Origin: Pycnococcus provasolii
Lineage: Eukaryota; Chlorophyta; Pseudoscourfieldiophyceae; Pseudoscourfieldiales; Pycnococcaceae
DNA: 64,000 nucleotides
Reading direction: 5' to 3'
NCBI GenBank assembly: GCA_938743325.2
Contig: OW568870.1
Location: 372,001 to 436,000, forward strand
Every line of letters begins with the position of its first letter. The first letter of the stretch is position 1. The position numbers and the translations under genes were made by a program. The notes under the pieces are model-generated. The model saw nothing but the letters and a program-made list of their open reading frames with translations. It ran no database searches and was not told the origin of the DNA. Positions 10,185-21,458 of this stretch are shown here, piece after piece.

Positions 10185-12038
10185 ATGGTGAAGTCGTCGT
10201 CGTCGTCGTCGCAGTCGCAGTCGCAGTCGCAGTCGCAGTCGCAGTCGTTACCTCAGCAGCACGGTAATAATGTATGCGGGAAGAAGGGCCGGGAGGGCAG
10301 CCCGGGGCTAGGGTGCCGGGAGGGAGTTATCCATAGGGTGCCGCTTTTGCAACTGCGTCGAGCGCGCGCGTTCCTCGAAGAAACGGCGCTGGCACCGATG
10401 TCGTCGACCAAAGAAGCAGCGAGCAGCAGCCAAAAAGGGACCAACGCCACAAACAAAAGAAACGCAGCGCGATGGGCGGAAGAGCGAGCGACGCTTCGCG
10501 ACACCATACGTGCGCGAGACGCGTGGATAGGAGGACTCGTCGCCTCGGCGTTTGCGGGAGATGTGACACCGCCGCCGCCGCCGCCGAACGCTGACAGGCC
10601 ACTTGACGAGACGGACGCCTGGTTCGCAGACGTCGCAGCGCAGCTAGCGGCGTGCGTCGGCGCGCAGCACGCGCGCGCAGGAAGGCTGGCGGCGGAGGTG
10701 ACGCGGCTGCGAGAGGAAGCTCGCGTGAACGCCGCAGCCGCGGCGGCGGAAGCAGCGAGCAAGCGCAACGACGAAGCGACTGCGCGAAACGTAACCACCA
10801 TGCGCGACCGCTCGTGCCTCGCTGCGCTCGAGAAGACGCAGGCTAAGCTTGTGACCAAGCTTAGGCGAATTCACGCCATCAGCGCGAAACTCGAGGACGA
10901 CAAGGCGGCGCTGACGGAGCAGGTCAGCTCCCTTCGTAGACGATGCGAGGAGTCGGAGCGCGCCGCATCAGCCTCGGAAGAGTCAATGCGCATGCACGAG
11001 GCGGAAAACTTGCAGCTGGCACGCCGAGCAGCGGCGTTGAGCGAACGTGTGAGCAGACTGAAGGAGTCCGTCGCACGAGAGACTATGCGAGCAGACGATG
11101 CCGATGCTCGCGCTTTAGCTGCCGAGGCTGCCTCTTCGTCGCTCGCGACGAGGGCCGCCGCTTCAGCAAGGGCAAGCTCCGCCGCGAGTACGGGCGACAG
11201 CAAGCTTCCGTGCGACGGATGCTCGAGTCTCGCGCAGGCGAATGCTCTTCTCAGCCGCGAGCTAGGCGAAGCGAAGGCGAAGCTCGACGAGCCGTGTGCG
11301 GCATGCGCACAACTAAAGCAGCACGTATCGCGAGAGCGGGCGGAGGCAAGGGCAGCTGCGGTGGAATTGCAGGCGGCTCAAGAGCAGGTGAGCCGCCTGA
11401 GCGTGGAGCTCCTCGCCGCTTCAGCCCCGCAACAGCCAAGGGAGTGTCAATCTTGCGCGCGGAACGAAGCTGAGCGGAGTGCTAAGGAGGCTGAATGGGC
11501 AGCTAAGGAGGCTGCGTGGGAAGAAGAGCGCTGGAAGCTCGCTTCGGATGCGACGACGGACGCGACTGCTGGCTCTCCCACAAGCAAGGTGGTCGCTACG
11601 GCGGCGCCGACGCCCTGGCGAGCAGCCCGCGGAAGCGCCGTTGCTCATGCCATGGAATTGCACCGTCTCAAGGCTAGTGGGGAACTCGAACGGCAGAAGG
11701 AGGCACTGCGACACCACGCGATGGCAATGAGTCCGATGGCCGTGGTGAAGGAGACAACGCATCGGCTCGACGAAGGAAACGGGGAATCGGCTGAGCAGAT
11801 GAGTGGGGGGAGAAAGAGCGAGGGCGCGGAGAACGAAGCGCCGCCAGGTGCACCTCCCATAAATCTTTACGACCTTCCTGACAAGCTGGCTATTGGCGCA
11901 ACAGCCGACGGATCGTCGCCCGATCCTTTCGACTTCGGAACGCCTACTCTCGACTTTAATGCCACAGCCATGAGCACTCCCCCCGAGGCGAATTGGCTCA
12001 CACGTTTTGGCGACGACGAAGAAGGACACCTCATATGA
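10185..12038 (+). CDS. Coiled-coil protein with SQ-rich head and CxxC pairs, function unknown
   Basis: A 617-residue protein I do not recognise. It opens with a serine run and an (SQ) repeat (about residues 4-21), then a Gly/Arg-rich linker and a proline run near 130. Residues about 155-470 are long Ala/Glu/Arg-rich heptad-like helix, a typical coiled coil. Within it three CxxC pairs recur: CDGC, CAAC and CQSC, each about 40-65 residues apart, in an otherwise Cys-poor protein. A final 120-residue tail is acidic and probably disordered. The start used is the first ATG; an internal ATG at the MSSTKEAASS segment (about 10398) would remove the repetitive head. It is convergent with the long ligase/acyltransferase gene (stops 66 bp apart). 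Confidence 0.72.
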   Translation: MVKSSSSSSQSQSQSQSQSQSLPQQHGNNVCGKKGREGSPGLGCREGVIHRVPLLQLRRARAFLEETALAPMSSTKEAASSSQKGTNATNKRNAARWAEERATLRDTIRARDAWIGGLVASAFAGDVTPPPPPPNADRPLDETDAWFADVAAQLAACVGAQHARAGRLAAEVTRLREEARVNAAAAAAEAASKRNDEATARNVTTMRDRSCLAALEKTQAKLVTKLRRIHAISAKLEDDKAALTEQVSSLRRRCEESERAASASEESMRMHEAENLQLARRAAALSERVSRLKESVARETMRADDADARALAAEAASSSLATRAAASARASSAASTGDSKLPCDGCSSLAQANALLSRELGEAKAKLDEPCAACAQLKQHVSRERAEARAAAVELQAAQEQVSRLSVELLAASAPQQPRECQSCARNEAERSAKEAEWAAKEAAWEEERWKLASDATTDATAGSPTSKVVATAAPTPWRAARGSAVAHAMELHRLKASGELERQKEALRHHAMAMSPMAVVKETTHRLDEGNGESAEQMSGGRKSEGAENEAPPGAPPINLYDLPDKLAIGATADGSSPDPFDFGTPTLDFNATAMSTPPEANWLTRFGDDEEGHLI

Positions 12039-12104
12039 ATCGTTTTTAGTTTTTTTAAAGTTCACTTGTACCCTTTCCTTCCCCTCTTTTCCCCCTCCCT
12101 TCCT

Positions 12105-15100
12105 TTAGATTGCGTTGTCGTCGTAATCGATTTCCAAAACGACGTAAAAGGACCTGATCCATGACACAAAGTCAAGCATAACGGAATACGGAGACGGGTC
12201 GCCTTTTGCAGTTCCTTCCAAGATACCGTGGCCACCGCACTCGACGTCGGCACCTTCGTCACTGCCGTGCATCACTTCCGTCACGAGGTTGATAAGGTCC
12301 GCGACCGTCTCACACCCGACAAGCTCGACGGGCGTAAGGCGGCGCATGGAGGAAGTTGCACGGCTTTGGAGGGCTGCACCCATGGCGACGATCCCAAGGC
12401 TTGCCAGCAATTCGGCAGGACGATCGTCCATCGTGGCACGAACGCCGACAAGATCCTCGATGGCGTCGAGCACAAGCTCACGAGCCGCGTCATCGTCCTT
12501 TGAAGCAGCGTCTCCGCCAGTCACCTCGCCGATGACAAACTTCTTGCATGCCCGAACGAAGGATAGCCACCGCTGCATGAGGATCTCGTCCACGAGCCAG
12601 GTCATGGCAACGGAGAAGTGCACCGTCAGCAGAATGACCACCGCCGTGGCCCACCAGTCGAGTGGGATCGGGTCGGGTGAGAACCACTCGAACGGCTTGC
12701 GCTGGGTCCACCACTCGCCCGTTGTCAGAACACTCCACCACTCGAAGACCGGCTGATGCAGGAGGTATATGGCGTAACTCGCCGGACTGAGCTTTACGAT
12801 CCAACGCGAGCTCAGCAGCGCGCACGTCATGCCACGGCCCACCGCGAGGCCGTAGATGTAGACCATAAAGATTGGAACGGCGAGCCGAGGCGTCACGCCG
12901 CTGTACATGCGATCCTCGAGATAGCTCTCGCGTGAAAATCGCACGTGCAGATCCATTCCGAAGTGAATCATCAGCACGTACGCCACTAGGCAGACCAGCG
13001 TGATGGTGTCAGTCACAACGCCCCAGATCCACGCCGACACCTTCTCGTGCGGACGATATTCGCGAAACTGCAAGCCGAGGAACATGCCGCAAGCAAATCG
13101 CACTGCCCAAAATGGCGGGAACATGTAGCCGCCCCAGACCCAGTAGTTGACCCACTCCGTGTCAGCCTTTCGAGACAGGTAGACAGCCTCCATGAGAACG
13201 AGAGTTGCGAGGTGGATTACCTGCAGCCAGACGTGCGTCCAGACGAGCTTTCCTGGCTTCTCGCGGCCGACGAAGAGTCTCTCGAGGTACGGGTAGCAGA
13301 CGATGCAAAATGCGTAGGCACTCGAGAACCACGTATAGTATGAGATATGCCAGACCCCGAGCCCAATCGGCCACGCTTGTAGCTGCAGGATGTTAACGAT
13401 AAGGCTTGTCAGCCAAGTACCGCCATACCCTAGCCCAATCACCGTGCTGCGGCAGGCATTCTCGGACCCGTAGTCGTACGGACCAAACTTGTCTGGGGTG
13501 CAGAAGAAGAGGCGATTGAAAACGCACAGAGCAGTGGCGATCAGGTAGATGAGGGAGATGGGCACCAGTCGGCTCTCGTAGAAGCGCAGCTCCCTACCTC
13601 TCTGCACAGCCTGCGTCATGCTCACGCAGAGCGAGAATCCCGCGAGCATTCCGAACATCACGGTTCCAAGGTCCCCGACAACGCGCATGGATGTCACCGC
13701 GGCACTCCATCGATCGTGGTCGTTCACCGACCTGCCCTCGTGAGGCCACGCGTGATCGCCAATGTGATTCAGGCAAACAATCAAGGCCAGGATGAAGCGA
13801 ATGCCGAGCGTTGCGTCGCTCACCTTTGCGCCTCCTGCTGCATTTTTGCTGTCGCTTGGTGGCTGGGTCTTGGCGTCGGCTGCTTCCCTGGCGGTGGAGA
13901 AGAACGTTTCGGCGAGCTTGTTGCGCAGGAACTTTCTCGTCGGTCCGCGTGGCAGTTCCTCCTCCCTGGCCACCGCGAGACGCGGCACCTTGAATGGCGG
14001 CAAGCCTTCGTTCACGCAATGCTGCTTGATTGACGCCAAGATCTCGCGATGATCGCAATCTCCCGCCGTCGAGGGACTGAGCACAACCACCGCGCCCACC
14101 ACCTCGCCAAGAAGGTCGTTAGGAATGCCGCACGTGAGCGCGATGTGCACAGCTGGATGCCTGTGCAGTGCCTCCTCCACCTCGAACGGGGAGACTTGCT
14201 CGCCTCCCACCTTGATGAGTTCCTTCTTTCGCCCCGCAAGGTACAGAAATCCATCGCTGTCAACGTACCCGAGGTCTCCAGTGCGAAAGTACGTATCATT
14301 GCGCTTCGACGTGAAGAAAGCTTCTCGATTCGCGTCGTCGTTGTCGACGTATCCCTTCATGACGTCGGGCGAAGAGATGCAGATTTCACCGATGATCGGA
14401 TAGGCGTCCGATCGCGGCAGTGCAGTCCCGTTGTCATCGACAATCTTGACGTTCACGATGGGAAGGCCCACTGTGCCAGGATGAGTGGCAAAGTCGTATT
14501 CGACTGGGCACTGCGAAATTGGCATCTGCTCAGTCATGCTGTACGACGGCACGACGGGAACGTTCCAAAACTCACGAAGCTGCTGAGCGGATTCGACACT
14601 CAGCGAGGCTGCCCCACTCCGAATGAACCGTAGGCGGTGGTTCGCGACGATGTCAGGCTGGCTTCCTTGCACGTACTGCATCAGCGCGAGGTGAATTGTT
14701 GGCACCGCGCTGTACCACGTCGGGCGCGTGATCGGCGAGCCTGCGACGAGGGCGTTGGCAAACTCCGCGGGCTTGAAACCGCTCATCAAGATCACGCTAG
14801 CTCCCGCGGCAAGCGTTGCGAGCACCGAGGCGGAGATCCCGCCCACGTGGAAGAGCGGCATGGCGTTGATGGCGACGTCGTCTGCGGTGAGGCGCAGTGC
14901 CGAGGCGATGGCGCATCCATTGCGCACGATAGAGGAGAGGGTGAGCGGTACGACCTTGGGTCGGCTCGTGCTCCCGCTCGTTCGCAAAATGAGTGCCAAG
15001 TCGCTTGGAGTGCCGTGAGTGTGAGTGTGAGAGTGCTGGCCGTGGCACGGTGTCGTGACGAACTCAAAGGCACCGGCAAATTTCTGTACGCTCGTGTCTT

Positions 15101-15780
15101 CCACTACGAGCAAGTCGACGGTGCAGAAGGAGAAAGCTGCCGTGTTGTTGTTCGTGTTGGTGCTTGTTGTTGCTTCAAGTGCGAGGCGGTTCACCTCCTC
15201 CACGACGGGTGCCACCGTCGGCCAGAGTTCCTTCGACGTCAGCACCGCTTTTGGGAAGAGCTGCGCGACGGCGTCGACGAGCTCCGCGTGCGGCGCCGAG
15301 GGGTTGAGAGGTGCGGCTGCCGCGTGGCTTGCAACGCAGAGGAATGCCGCCGCAGCGAGCGGTCCATCTGGAAGAATGGTAACGACTGTCGAGTTCCTGG
15401 CGATGTCGTAGCGTGGAAGCACAGCTGCATTGCGCGTCACGAGGTTGAGAAGGTTGCCATACGTCGCAGGTTTTGTGGTATTAAGGGGGCTGCGGAACGC
15501 AACGCGGCTGGAAGGCTGAGCAGCGAGCAACGAGACGATTGTCGTGTGCTTGGGATCGTTCGGAAGCGGGGGTGGCACGTGCGTGACAGTGCGCTGCAGC
15601 GCGGTGGTGATGGTGGTGGGGATGGTTGTGATGATAATGGCTGGCGCGGACTTGGGTCCAGAGTAGGAGGAGTAGGAGGAGTCCTTTCGCCCAGAGTCGT
15701 CGAACGGTCGAACGCGAGCCGGTCGAGACAGGTGGTATCTCGTCGTTGGTGAGACTAAAGTTTCTTCCTCTTCCTCATCC

Positions 15781-15782
<2 letters not shown>
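12105..15782 (-). CDS. Acyl-CoA synthetase / acyltransferase-3 / carrier-like fusion protein
   Basis: A 1,225-residue multidomain protein. Residues about 40-600 form an AMP-binding adenylation domain: LRTSGSTSRPKVVPL (A3 core), MPLFHVGGI, YSMTEQMP, YRTGDLGYVDSDGFLYLAGR with KKELIKVGGEQVSPFE (A7-A8), and KFLRNKL with the A10 lysine, all close to 4-coumarate/oxalyl-CoA ligases. Residues about 640-1060 are an integral membrane acyltransferase-3 (OafA/YrhL type) with roughly ten hydrophobic segments and an early RFILALIVCLNHIG helix containing the usual His. Residues about 1075-1170 resemble an acyl/peptidyl carrier fold, but where a carrier has GxDS the sequence is LASLGIVAMGAALQ, so the phosphopantetheine serine is absent. 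A plausible reading is activation of a small acid and its transfer to a glycan or lipid at a membrane. Confidence 0.82.
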
Positions 15783-15819
<37 letters not shown>

Positions 15820-16646
15820 ATGTTGTTGCTGCCAAGAGTAAGAATGAGAGCGGCCAGAAGAGGCCCAAGCGAGAAGAGGTGCGCATAGAGAGGCGCCCAC
15901 AGAAGGTTTGGTGCTGACGTCTAGCACCAACCTAACCAACCTAACGCTGACACCACGAGGCTGACACCACGAGACACAGGAACGGGTCGGCTGACGGCCA
16001 TCATTGATGACGGGAAACCTGGCTGACGACCTTAAGGGGTTGTCTTACAGAAGGAGGGGAAAGTTTCGCACGTGGCAGCACCAGAACAGCTGAGAGGGGG
16101 AGATGCCATGGGAACAGAAAATCTAAAAGGAGAAGGTTCGGGTTAAGGTTACTCTTAAACCTTTACCACCCCATAAGGCCTGTGTCTAAAGTCGCGAAAG
16201 CGAAATCCCCGGGGATTGGGCCCGGGGTGAAAAGTTTAGCCCCAAATGTTTTCTTTTGCGCCAGTGTCTAAAAAAAAGGGGTGAAAAGTGAGGGTGAAAG
16301 GTTGGCATCGGGCAGTTAGGTGTTTGAGGTGAATATTCGCACCGGTATACTGACAGATATGAGTGAAAAAAGGTCTCGACCTGAGCTTCCGGCCTTACAT
16401 GCCTGACATGTCACACGCCCATGTCAGCGTAGAGCCTTTATTCTTCCCTGTTTTTGTTGAAGAGAAGTGCGTTATTTCACGCGAAGTGTCCTTGTTGTTG
16501 TTCGCTGCAGCGTGCAGCCCCTACGCCTCCTCGTCCAACGTGCGGTCCCTACGCCTCCGCGTCGCAGCAACTTGAGCCTCGCGTATCTCCGACCTCCCTC
16601 CCTTCTCCGTAGTCCTTTGCGCCCCTCGCCCATCACATTGCCCATC
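15783..16646. other. Intergenic region with trinucleotide repeat
   Basis: About 860 bp. It opens with an imperfect (TTG)n/(GAT) run at 15783-15833, the leader of the minus-strand ligase gene. The rest has no convincing frame. A pyrimidine-rich stretch at 16540-16645 precedes the short candidate exon that starts at 16647. Confidence 0.45.
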
Positions 16647-16765
16647 ATGGACGAGGACAGCTTCGACATGTCGCAGGTCCAGGCTGCTCTTTTCGAAGAG
16701 GCCTTGGATATGTCGTTCGAAGACGTGTCGTGGCGCATGATGGTGGGTGGCGTGGCGGTGTTGAG
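16647..16765 (+). CDS. Candidate first exon of a host gene (acidic N-terminus), possibly interrupted
   Basis: An ATG after a C/T-rich leader begins an acidic, Met-rich peptide (MDEDSFDMSQVQAALFEEAL, then more) that runs 39 codons to a strong splice donor, AG|GTGAGG, at 16765/16766; without splicing it stops at 16769. The composition is coding-like and unlike the surrounding sequence. No matching second exon is recognised, because retroelement sequence begins a few hundred bases further on. It could be the stub of a gene split by those insertions, or a chance frame. Confidence 0.3.
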
Positions 16766-16979
16766 GTGAGGAGAAGAGATGTGTTTGGGGTTTAAGGAGA
16801 GGAGAGGAGGCGATAGGAGATGGTGTTTTGGTTTCCCCCAACCCCAAGGGCTTTTGCCTGGCGAAGGTTGGTTGAGGTTTGGGACCCTCCCCCAAGGTGT
16901 CGGGAGTTTGTTAACAAAGGGACCGTTAGGTGGGGGGTTGGGTGTTGCCCTCCCCTTGGAGTGGGACGACCGACTTTAG

Positions 16980-18509
16980 TTGTCGACGCGTTTTTGTGTA
17001 CGTCTGTGGCGTACGCTGACGACAAGGTGTGGTGTGTGGGTGCTGACACGCAAGCTCTGGAGGAAGCTGGAAGCGGCGATGCCGAAGGGAGTAGAGGTGC
17101 GAGGGCATCCGCTGACCACCGCCATGGGCGACGAACAAGGTAAAGAGGTACCGCTGGAGGCGGGCATGGAGTGCACGGTGGCGCCGGGGTCACCTGAGGC
17201 TACATGCATGCCGTGCGCGGTGGTCATCGCCGAAGACAACGATGTGTTCGACTGCCTGGTGCCTACTGTCTTTCATTATGCGTTTAATGCGTATGTGGTG
17301 CCAGCCCAGGGACGGCTGTACTGGAACCCTGAGGGCACTGGGACAGAGCGAGTGGCCAGCATGAACGTACACGTGGGCGGTACCCCGCACGGAGTGGCGA
17401 CCGCCGCCTCGGACAGCCGGGCGAAGGGAAACGAGGAGCTCGTGCGCCGGTTGGTGGCAGCGTTGCGAGCATGAAAGGGCATCCACCACGTAGGCTGGGA
17501 CTGGGATGTGTTGCTGATGTGGGTTGTGCTGGGCTACCGCTGCAGCAAACAGGCATCCACGGGAGTGAGCCCGTTCGAGGCAGTTTATGGCACTCAACCT
17601 CAGTTGCCGTTGGCAAGCAGCAAGGCATTTGAAGAAGAGTTAGCCTATGAGGGTGTTGACGACGAGAACGCGTTGATGGCAACGGAACAGACGGCGGTGA
17701 GCTTGTTGGAACGGGCGGTGGCCATGAAAAAGTTAGTGGCCACCATCGACTCGAATCTGAAAGTGGCGCAGCACCGGGATTCGCTGCGGTACGCACAGAT
17801 GCGTGACGGTACGTACTGGCGTAAGCTCAGGAAGTTTGAGGTGGGTGATTTCGTGTACGTGGCGCGGGCGCATGCCCCTGGGCTGGAGGCCAAAGTGATG
17901 CGGACAATTCTGCGTGTGAAGGAGGCCCGAAGTGATGACGTGTTTGTATTGGAGGGGCGTGACGGAGCAACGATAATTGAGCAGGCGGTGAATATGGCAC
18001 CTTGCCATTTACCAGGCGTGGATGGAACAATTGACGGTTCGTTACTACGCGACGTCTGGCAATGCCACGGCTGCAATGGGAACCAGGACAAGAGCAAAAT
18101 GCTGATCTGCGAAGGGTGTGGAAAAGCTTGGCATATGTGGTGCATCACGCCGCAACTGAAGGTGGCACCGAGAGGTACATGGGTGTGCCAGGCGTGCCAG
18201 GATAGCGGCTACGAGGCGCAGATAGCCGGCGGAAGTAGTGGTGACTACAAGCCACCACCCACAGTGGCAGCGCGGCTGAGGGATGAGCGTGGTCAGCAGC
18301 TGCACGGCAAGCGCATACAGAAGGAGTTCGAGGTGGGCCCAGGAGTTATGGAAGTACACGAGGGCACGGTGGCGTTTGAGCCTGCAGAACAACCTCCGTA
18401 TCGATTCCGCATCCGGTATGATGACGGTGACGAGGAAATGATGTTCGAGGCAGAGGTGCGCATCCAACTCGCGCAAACGCAAACACTCAGACGGTGTCAC
18501 TTCGCATAA
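16980..18509 (+). mobile_element. Ty3/gypsy-like retroelement relic: integrase end with a PHD finger
   Basis: A plus-strand relic covering the last part of an LTR-retrotransposon polyprotein. At about 17508-17900 there is typical integrase C-terminal sequence (GYRCSKQASTGVSPFEAVYG, later VGDFVYVAR). It continues into a PHD-type zinc finger at about 18055-18190 (CHGC, CEGCGKAWHMWC, CQAC; C4HC3 order) and then an acidic Tudor-like stretch (FRIRYDDGDEEM) near 18400. Integrase tails that read chromatin are known in this class, usually as chromodomains. No protease, reverse transcriptase or LTRs are seen, so it is incomplete and broken, with at least a couple of breaks. It is an old fossil by its state of decay. 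Confidence 0.75.
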
Positions 18510-18586
18510 ACGTCTACGCTCAACTGCTGCAGGATACACGTCGGCTACTTCTAAACACTTTAACGCGGATCGTTACGACGGCAACC

Positions 18587-20484
18587 TCAGCATCGGAGTT
18601 CAATGTCGCCTCGATATGATGGTGTCGGAACATCGGTCTTGATGTCCGTGTGAACGAGTGCGCCGCCGACGCGGTCCGTTCGTTCTGATTGACGATGTTT
18701 GGGGATGTCGTGTGCTTTCCCTTCAACGCAGCCTCGACAGAGGTGCGTGAGTTTCTTGGTGGCGGTGTCTGCTGATGTCTTATGTTCGCCGAATTTTGCT
18801 CCGGCCGCAATGCTAGCCTTGATTTTCGTTTCGTTGAAATGAGCGAGTCGCAGATGCAGCAGACGTAGTCCCTCTAGCGCATGGATAGCGTATGCAGCTG
18901 CTGGGGATTGATGGAATGTGGTGTCGATCGTCATGTCGAAGTCGAGTGGCGGTGCCACCTCGACGCAGAAGAAGTTGTCGACGATCTTGATGGGGTACGT
19001 GTTTCCTCTGTTGTCGTAGAGCTCGAGTCTGCTGAGCGAGACGTCCCAGCCGTTGGCCGCGAGCTGCACGAGCGACAGAAGATTTCGTGAGATGGTTGTG
19101 CAAGTTATCACCTGCTTGAGGTCGATTCGCGCTCGTAATCCTTCGAGCGAATTGAGCGCGATGCTGAGCCTCTGTATAATTCTGCCCCTGAAATTTCCCA
19201 TAAGTGTTTCGATCTGGACGTCGCTGCCCGACGTGCCTCCATCAAAGTAGAGGACGTGATTCGTAGCGGCGCTGTCCAGTATTAGATATCCGTCAGTGGA
19301 CATCATTTCTGATCCTCCAGTTTATCCGTTAGAAAAGCAACTTGCTTCTTCAGTATCGATGTCGGATTTCCGTCTTTCGGGGGATTTGGACACTTGTTGG
19401 CGTAATGCCCAAGCTGCCCACATTTGAAGCATTCAACGTTCTTGATGTCGATCTGTCCATACTGGGTGTATCCGCGGCCGTATCCTCGTCCGCGGCCTCC
19501 CGCTGCACCACGGCCTCCGCGTCCGCGTCCTCCTCCAGGGCGTGGGTTGGGGCAGGTGCTGGTGGTATGTTCGATCGTGATTTGCCCACAGTTGTTGCAC
19601 AGCTGTGGACGCTTGAGTTGAGGAAGCCCTTCATTCGTAGCGAGCGCTGTCGCGTTTTTCGTGAGGGTCTTCTGCACCTCGGCGGCGACAGCAGTTGCCA
19701 GAGCGGCATGAGGCGAGATCTTCGGCTTTGGTGTGCGATTTTCCTCCTGCTGCGCCTTGCGCTTTCCTCCTTTCATCTTCTGCTCGTGCTCGGCGCGATC
19801 TGTCGCATAGTGGTTCAGGACTGCCTGCTTAAGCTCGAGATACGTCGGCATGACCATCCCAGGTATCTTCATGGAGTCCAAAATACTGCGGTATTTGTCG
19901 GTATTCACCGTCCGCATGAGCAAAGCGATCTTCATGTTGTCCGGTGTGCCTGGGAAAAACTCGGTCAAAATACGCTCCAGCGACTGCAGGTTCGGAGCGG
20001 GATCTTGGTGCATAGTGGTTTCAATGTTCAGTAGCTCCGTCAGCGCTGATATGGTGTTCGCGAGGTTAGGAGCTCCGTGAAGTTTCCAAAGACGGTGAAG
20101 GAGTAGTATGCCGTTTTTCTTCTCGTTCTCGTACGCGTCGTTTGCAGCCTGAGACAGCGTTGCCTTCACTGCTGTATAGATATAACGTCGGTCGGGAACG
20201 GAGTAGTACTGCACCCAGGTTTCTTCGTCGATCTCTTCAAGGTTCTCAAGTTTGATGTCTCTCTCGATGTTGTAGAAGCCAACTTCCTCTAGCTGCTCCA
20301 CAACCGCCTTGAACCAGCGACGGTACTGTTTCTGCTGCCCGTCGTATTTCTTTTTGTCCAAAGCGTTTAGTATGGCGTCCGTAGTGCTGTTGCGGGATTT
20401 CTCTCGCTTCAGGTGCGTCATACCGTCAGTAAGGCCCTCAGCGGCCATAGGGTCCATGATTTGCAGCCGAGTGGTGTTGTCCAA
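18587..20484 (-). mobile_element. Ty1/copia-like retroelement relic: gag, protease, GAG-pre-integrase
   Basis: A minus-strand relic. Gag-like sequence (19303-20484) ends in zinc knuckles: a CNNCGQ-type variant and a canonical CFKCGQLGHYANKC, separated by a Gly/Arg-rich tract. The pol-like part (18587-19306) starts with an aspartic protease (LILDSAATNHV) and continues through a GAG-pre-integrase block (LLHLRLAHFN, CRGCVEGKAHDIP) into the first residues of the integrase. The gag stop and pol start overlap, an arrangement compatible with the recoding or reinitiation used by such elements. Nothing of the integrase core, reverse transcriptase or LTRs follows; the element ends about 80 bp from the oppositely oriented gypsy-like relic. 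It is truncated and not whole; the two surviving parts look moderately young. Confidence 0.82.
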
Positions 20485-21458
20485 GAGATTTCACTTCGAG
20501 ATTTCCAAAGATGCTGTAGATCTAGAGATCTGTGTTTCGAGGATCAGGAGATTTACGTTTCGAGATTTTCGGTTCGTTGGTTCGCGGTAAAGAAAAATAG
20601 TCCAAGTATAACCTTCGTGCGGTCCTTAGACACAAGCTTGTGTGGCAGGTGGCGCCTTGAGTTGCCGCGGTACGCTCTGCCGCGGGTACACTTACGAAGG
20701 AGTACTTAAGGTAAACCGGAAAAAGGTGAGAGTTACACGTAAAGGGAAACAAAGACAACCGTTCCTAAGGCGGCTATCCCCGGGGACTTCCCCGGGGGCC
20801 TTAGGGGTCAAGAGCCTCGTTCGGCGTTAACCACCTGAATTAGGGGTTAAGCCACAGTATTGGGCCTATTTGCCAACCTGAGAAGGTGGTCTCCTAACCC
20901 GGACTTAAAATTACGACCTTTTTGCCCCGCGACCTTATTTTCCTGTCGCCGGGGTCTATTGCAATGCACCACCCCATTAATGGGTCGCCTCTAGACCTCT
21001 AAAGTCTAATTTAAGCTTAAGTTTGCATGCCCAGGCTGCCAGGTCCCTTGTGACCTTGTCTTACATCGGCAAGTTGCAATATCCAGAGTGCCATGAGTCT
21101 TAGACTAAGTACCGTGGTATGAGAAGAAGGGGGAGGAGGATTTGAGTACTGTAAATCATGGTAATAAGTACTGTACTGTACAGTACTTACCGTATGGTAT
21201 GTTTTTTTAAGAAAAGAGGAGATTCCTTATTTGCTTACACCTTGAAAAATCATTCGTGCTGTGCTGTTTGTGCTTTTACGCCGTGTCACGTGTCTACTTC
21301 TTTTTCGTGTTTTGGTGGCGGCCAAAAACACGAAAAAACAAACACAAACACATTCGAGCGCATCATTCATCACGCACACACACGCCCCACACCCCCACAC
21401 CTCTCTCATATCTCACCTCTCTGAATCATCCTCTTTATCATCATCCTGAATAGTCGCT
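20485..21458. other. Intergenic region between the copia relic and the giant gene
   Basis: 974 bp. Positions 20500-20600 contain repeated TCGAGATTT-type words and may be leader or LTR sequence of the copia relic, but no paired LTR is present. At 21144-21196 there is a dense GTACTGTACTGTACAGTAC palindromic patch. The last 150 bp (21290-21440), C/A-rich with CACACAC runs, lie downstream of the giant gene's stop. No gene is supported. Confidence 0.45.

Noticed and set aside
14637-15752. 371-residue plus-strand frame over the ligase domain
   Set aside because: Antisense shadow of the AMP-binding domain at 12105-15782; Cys/Arg/Val-rich with no domain.
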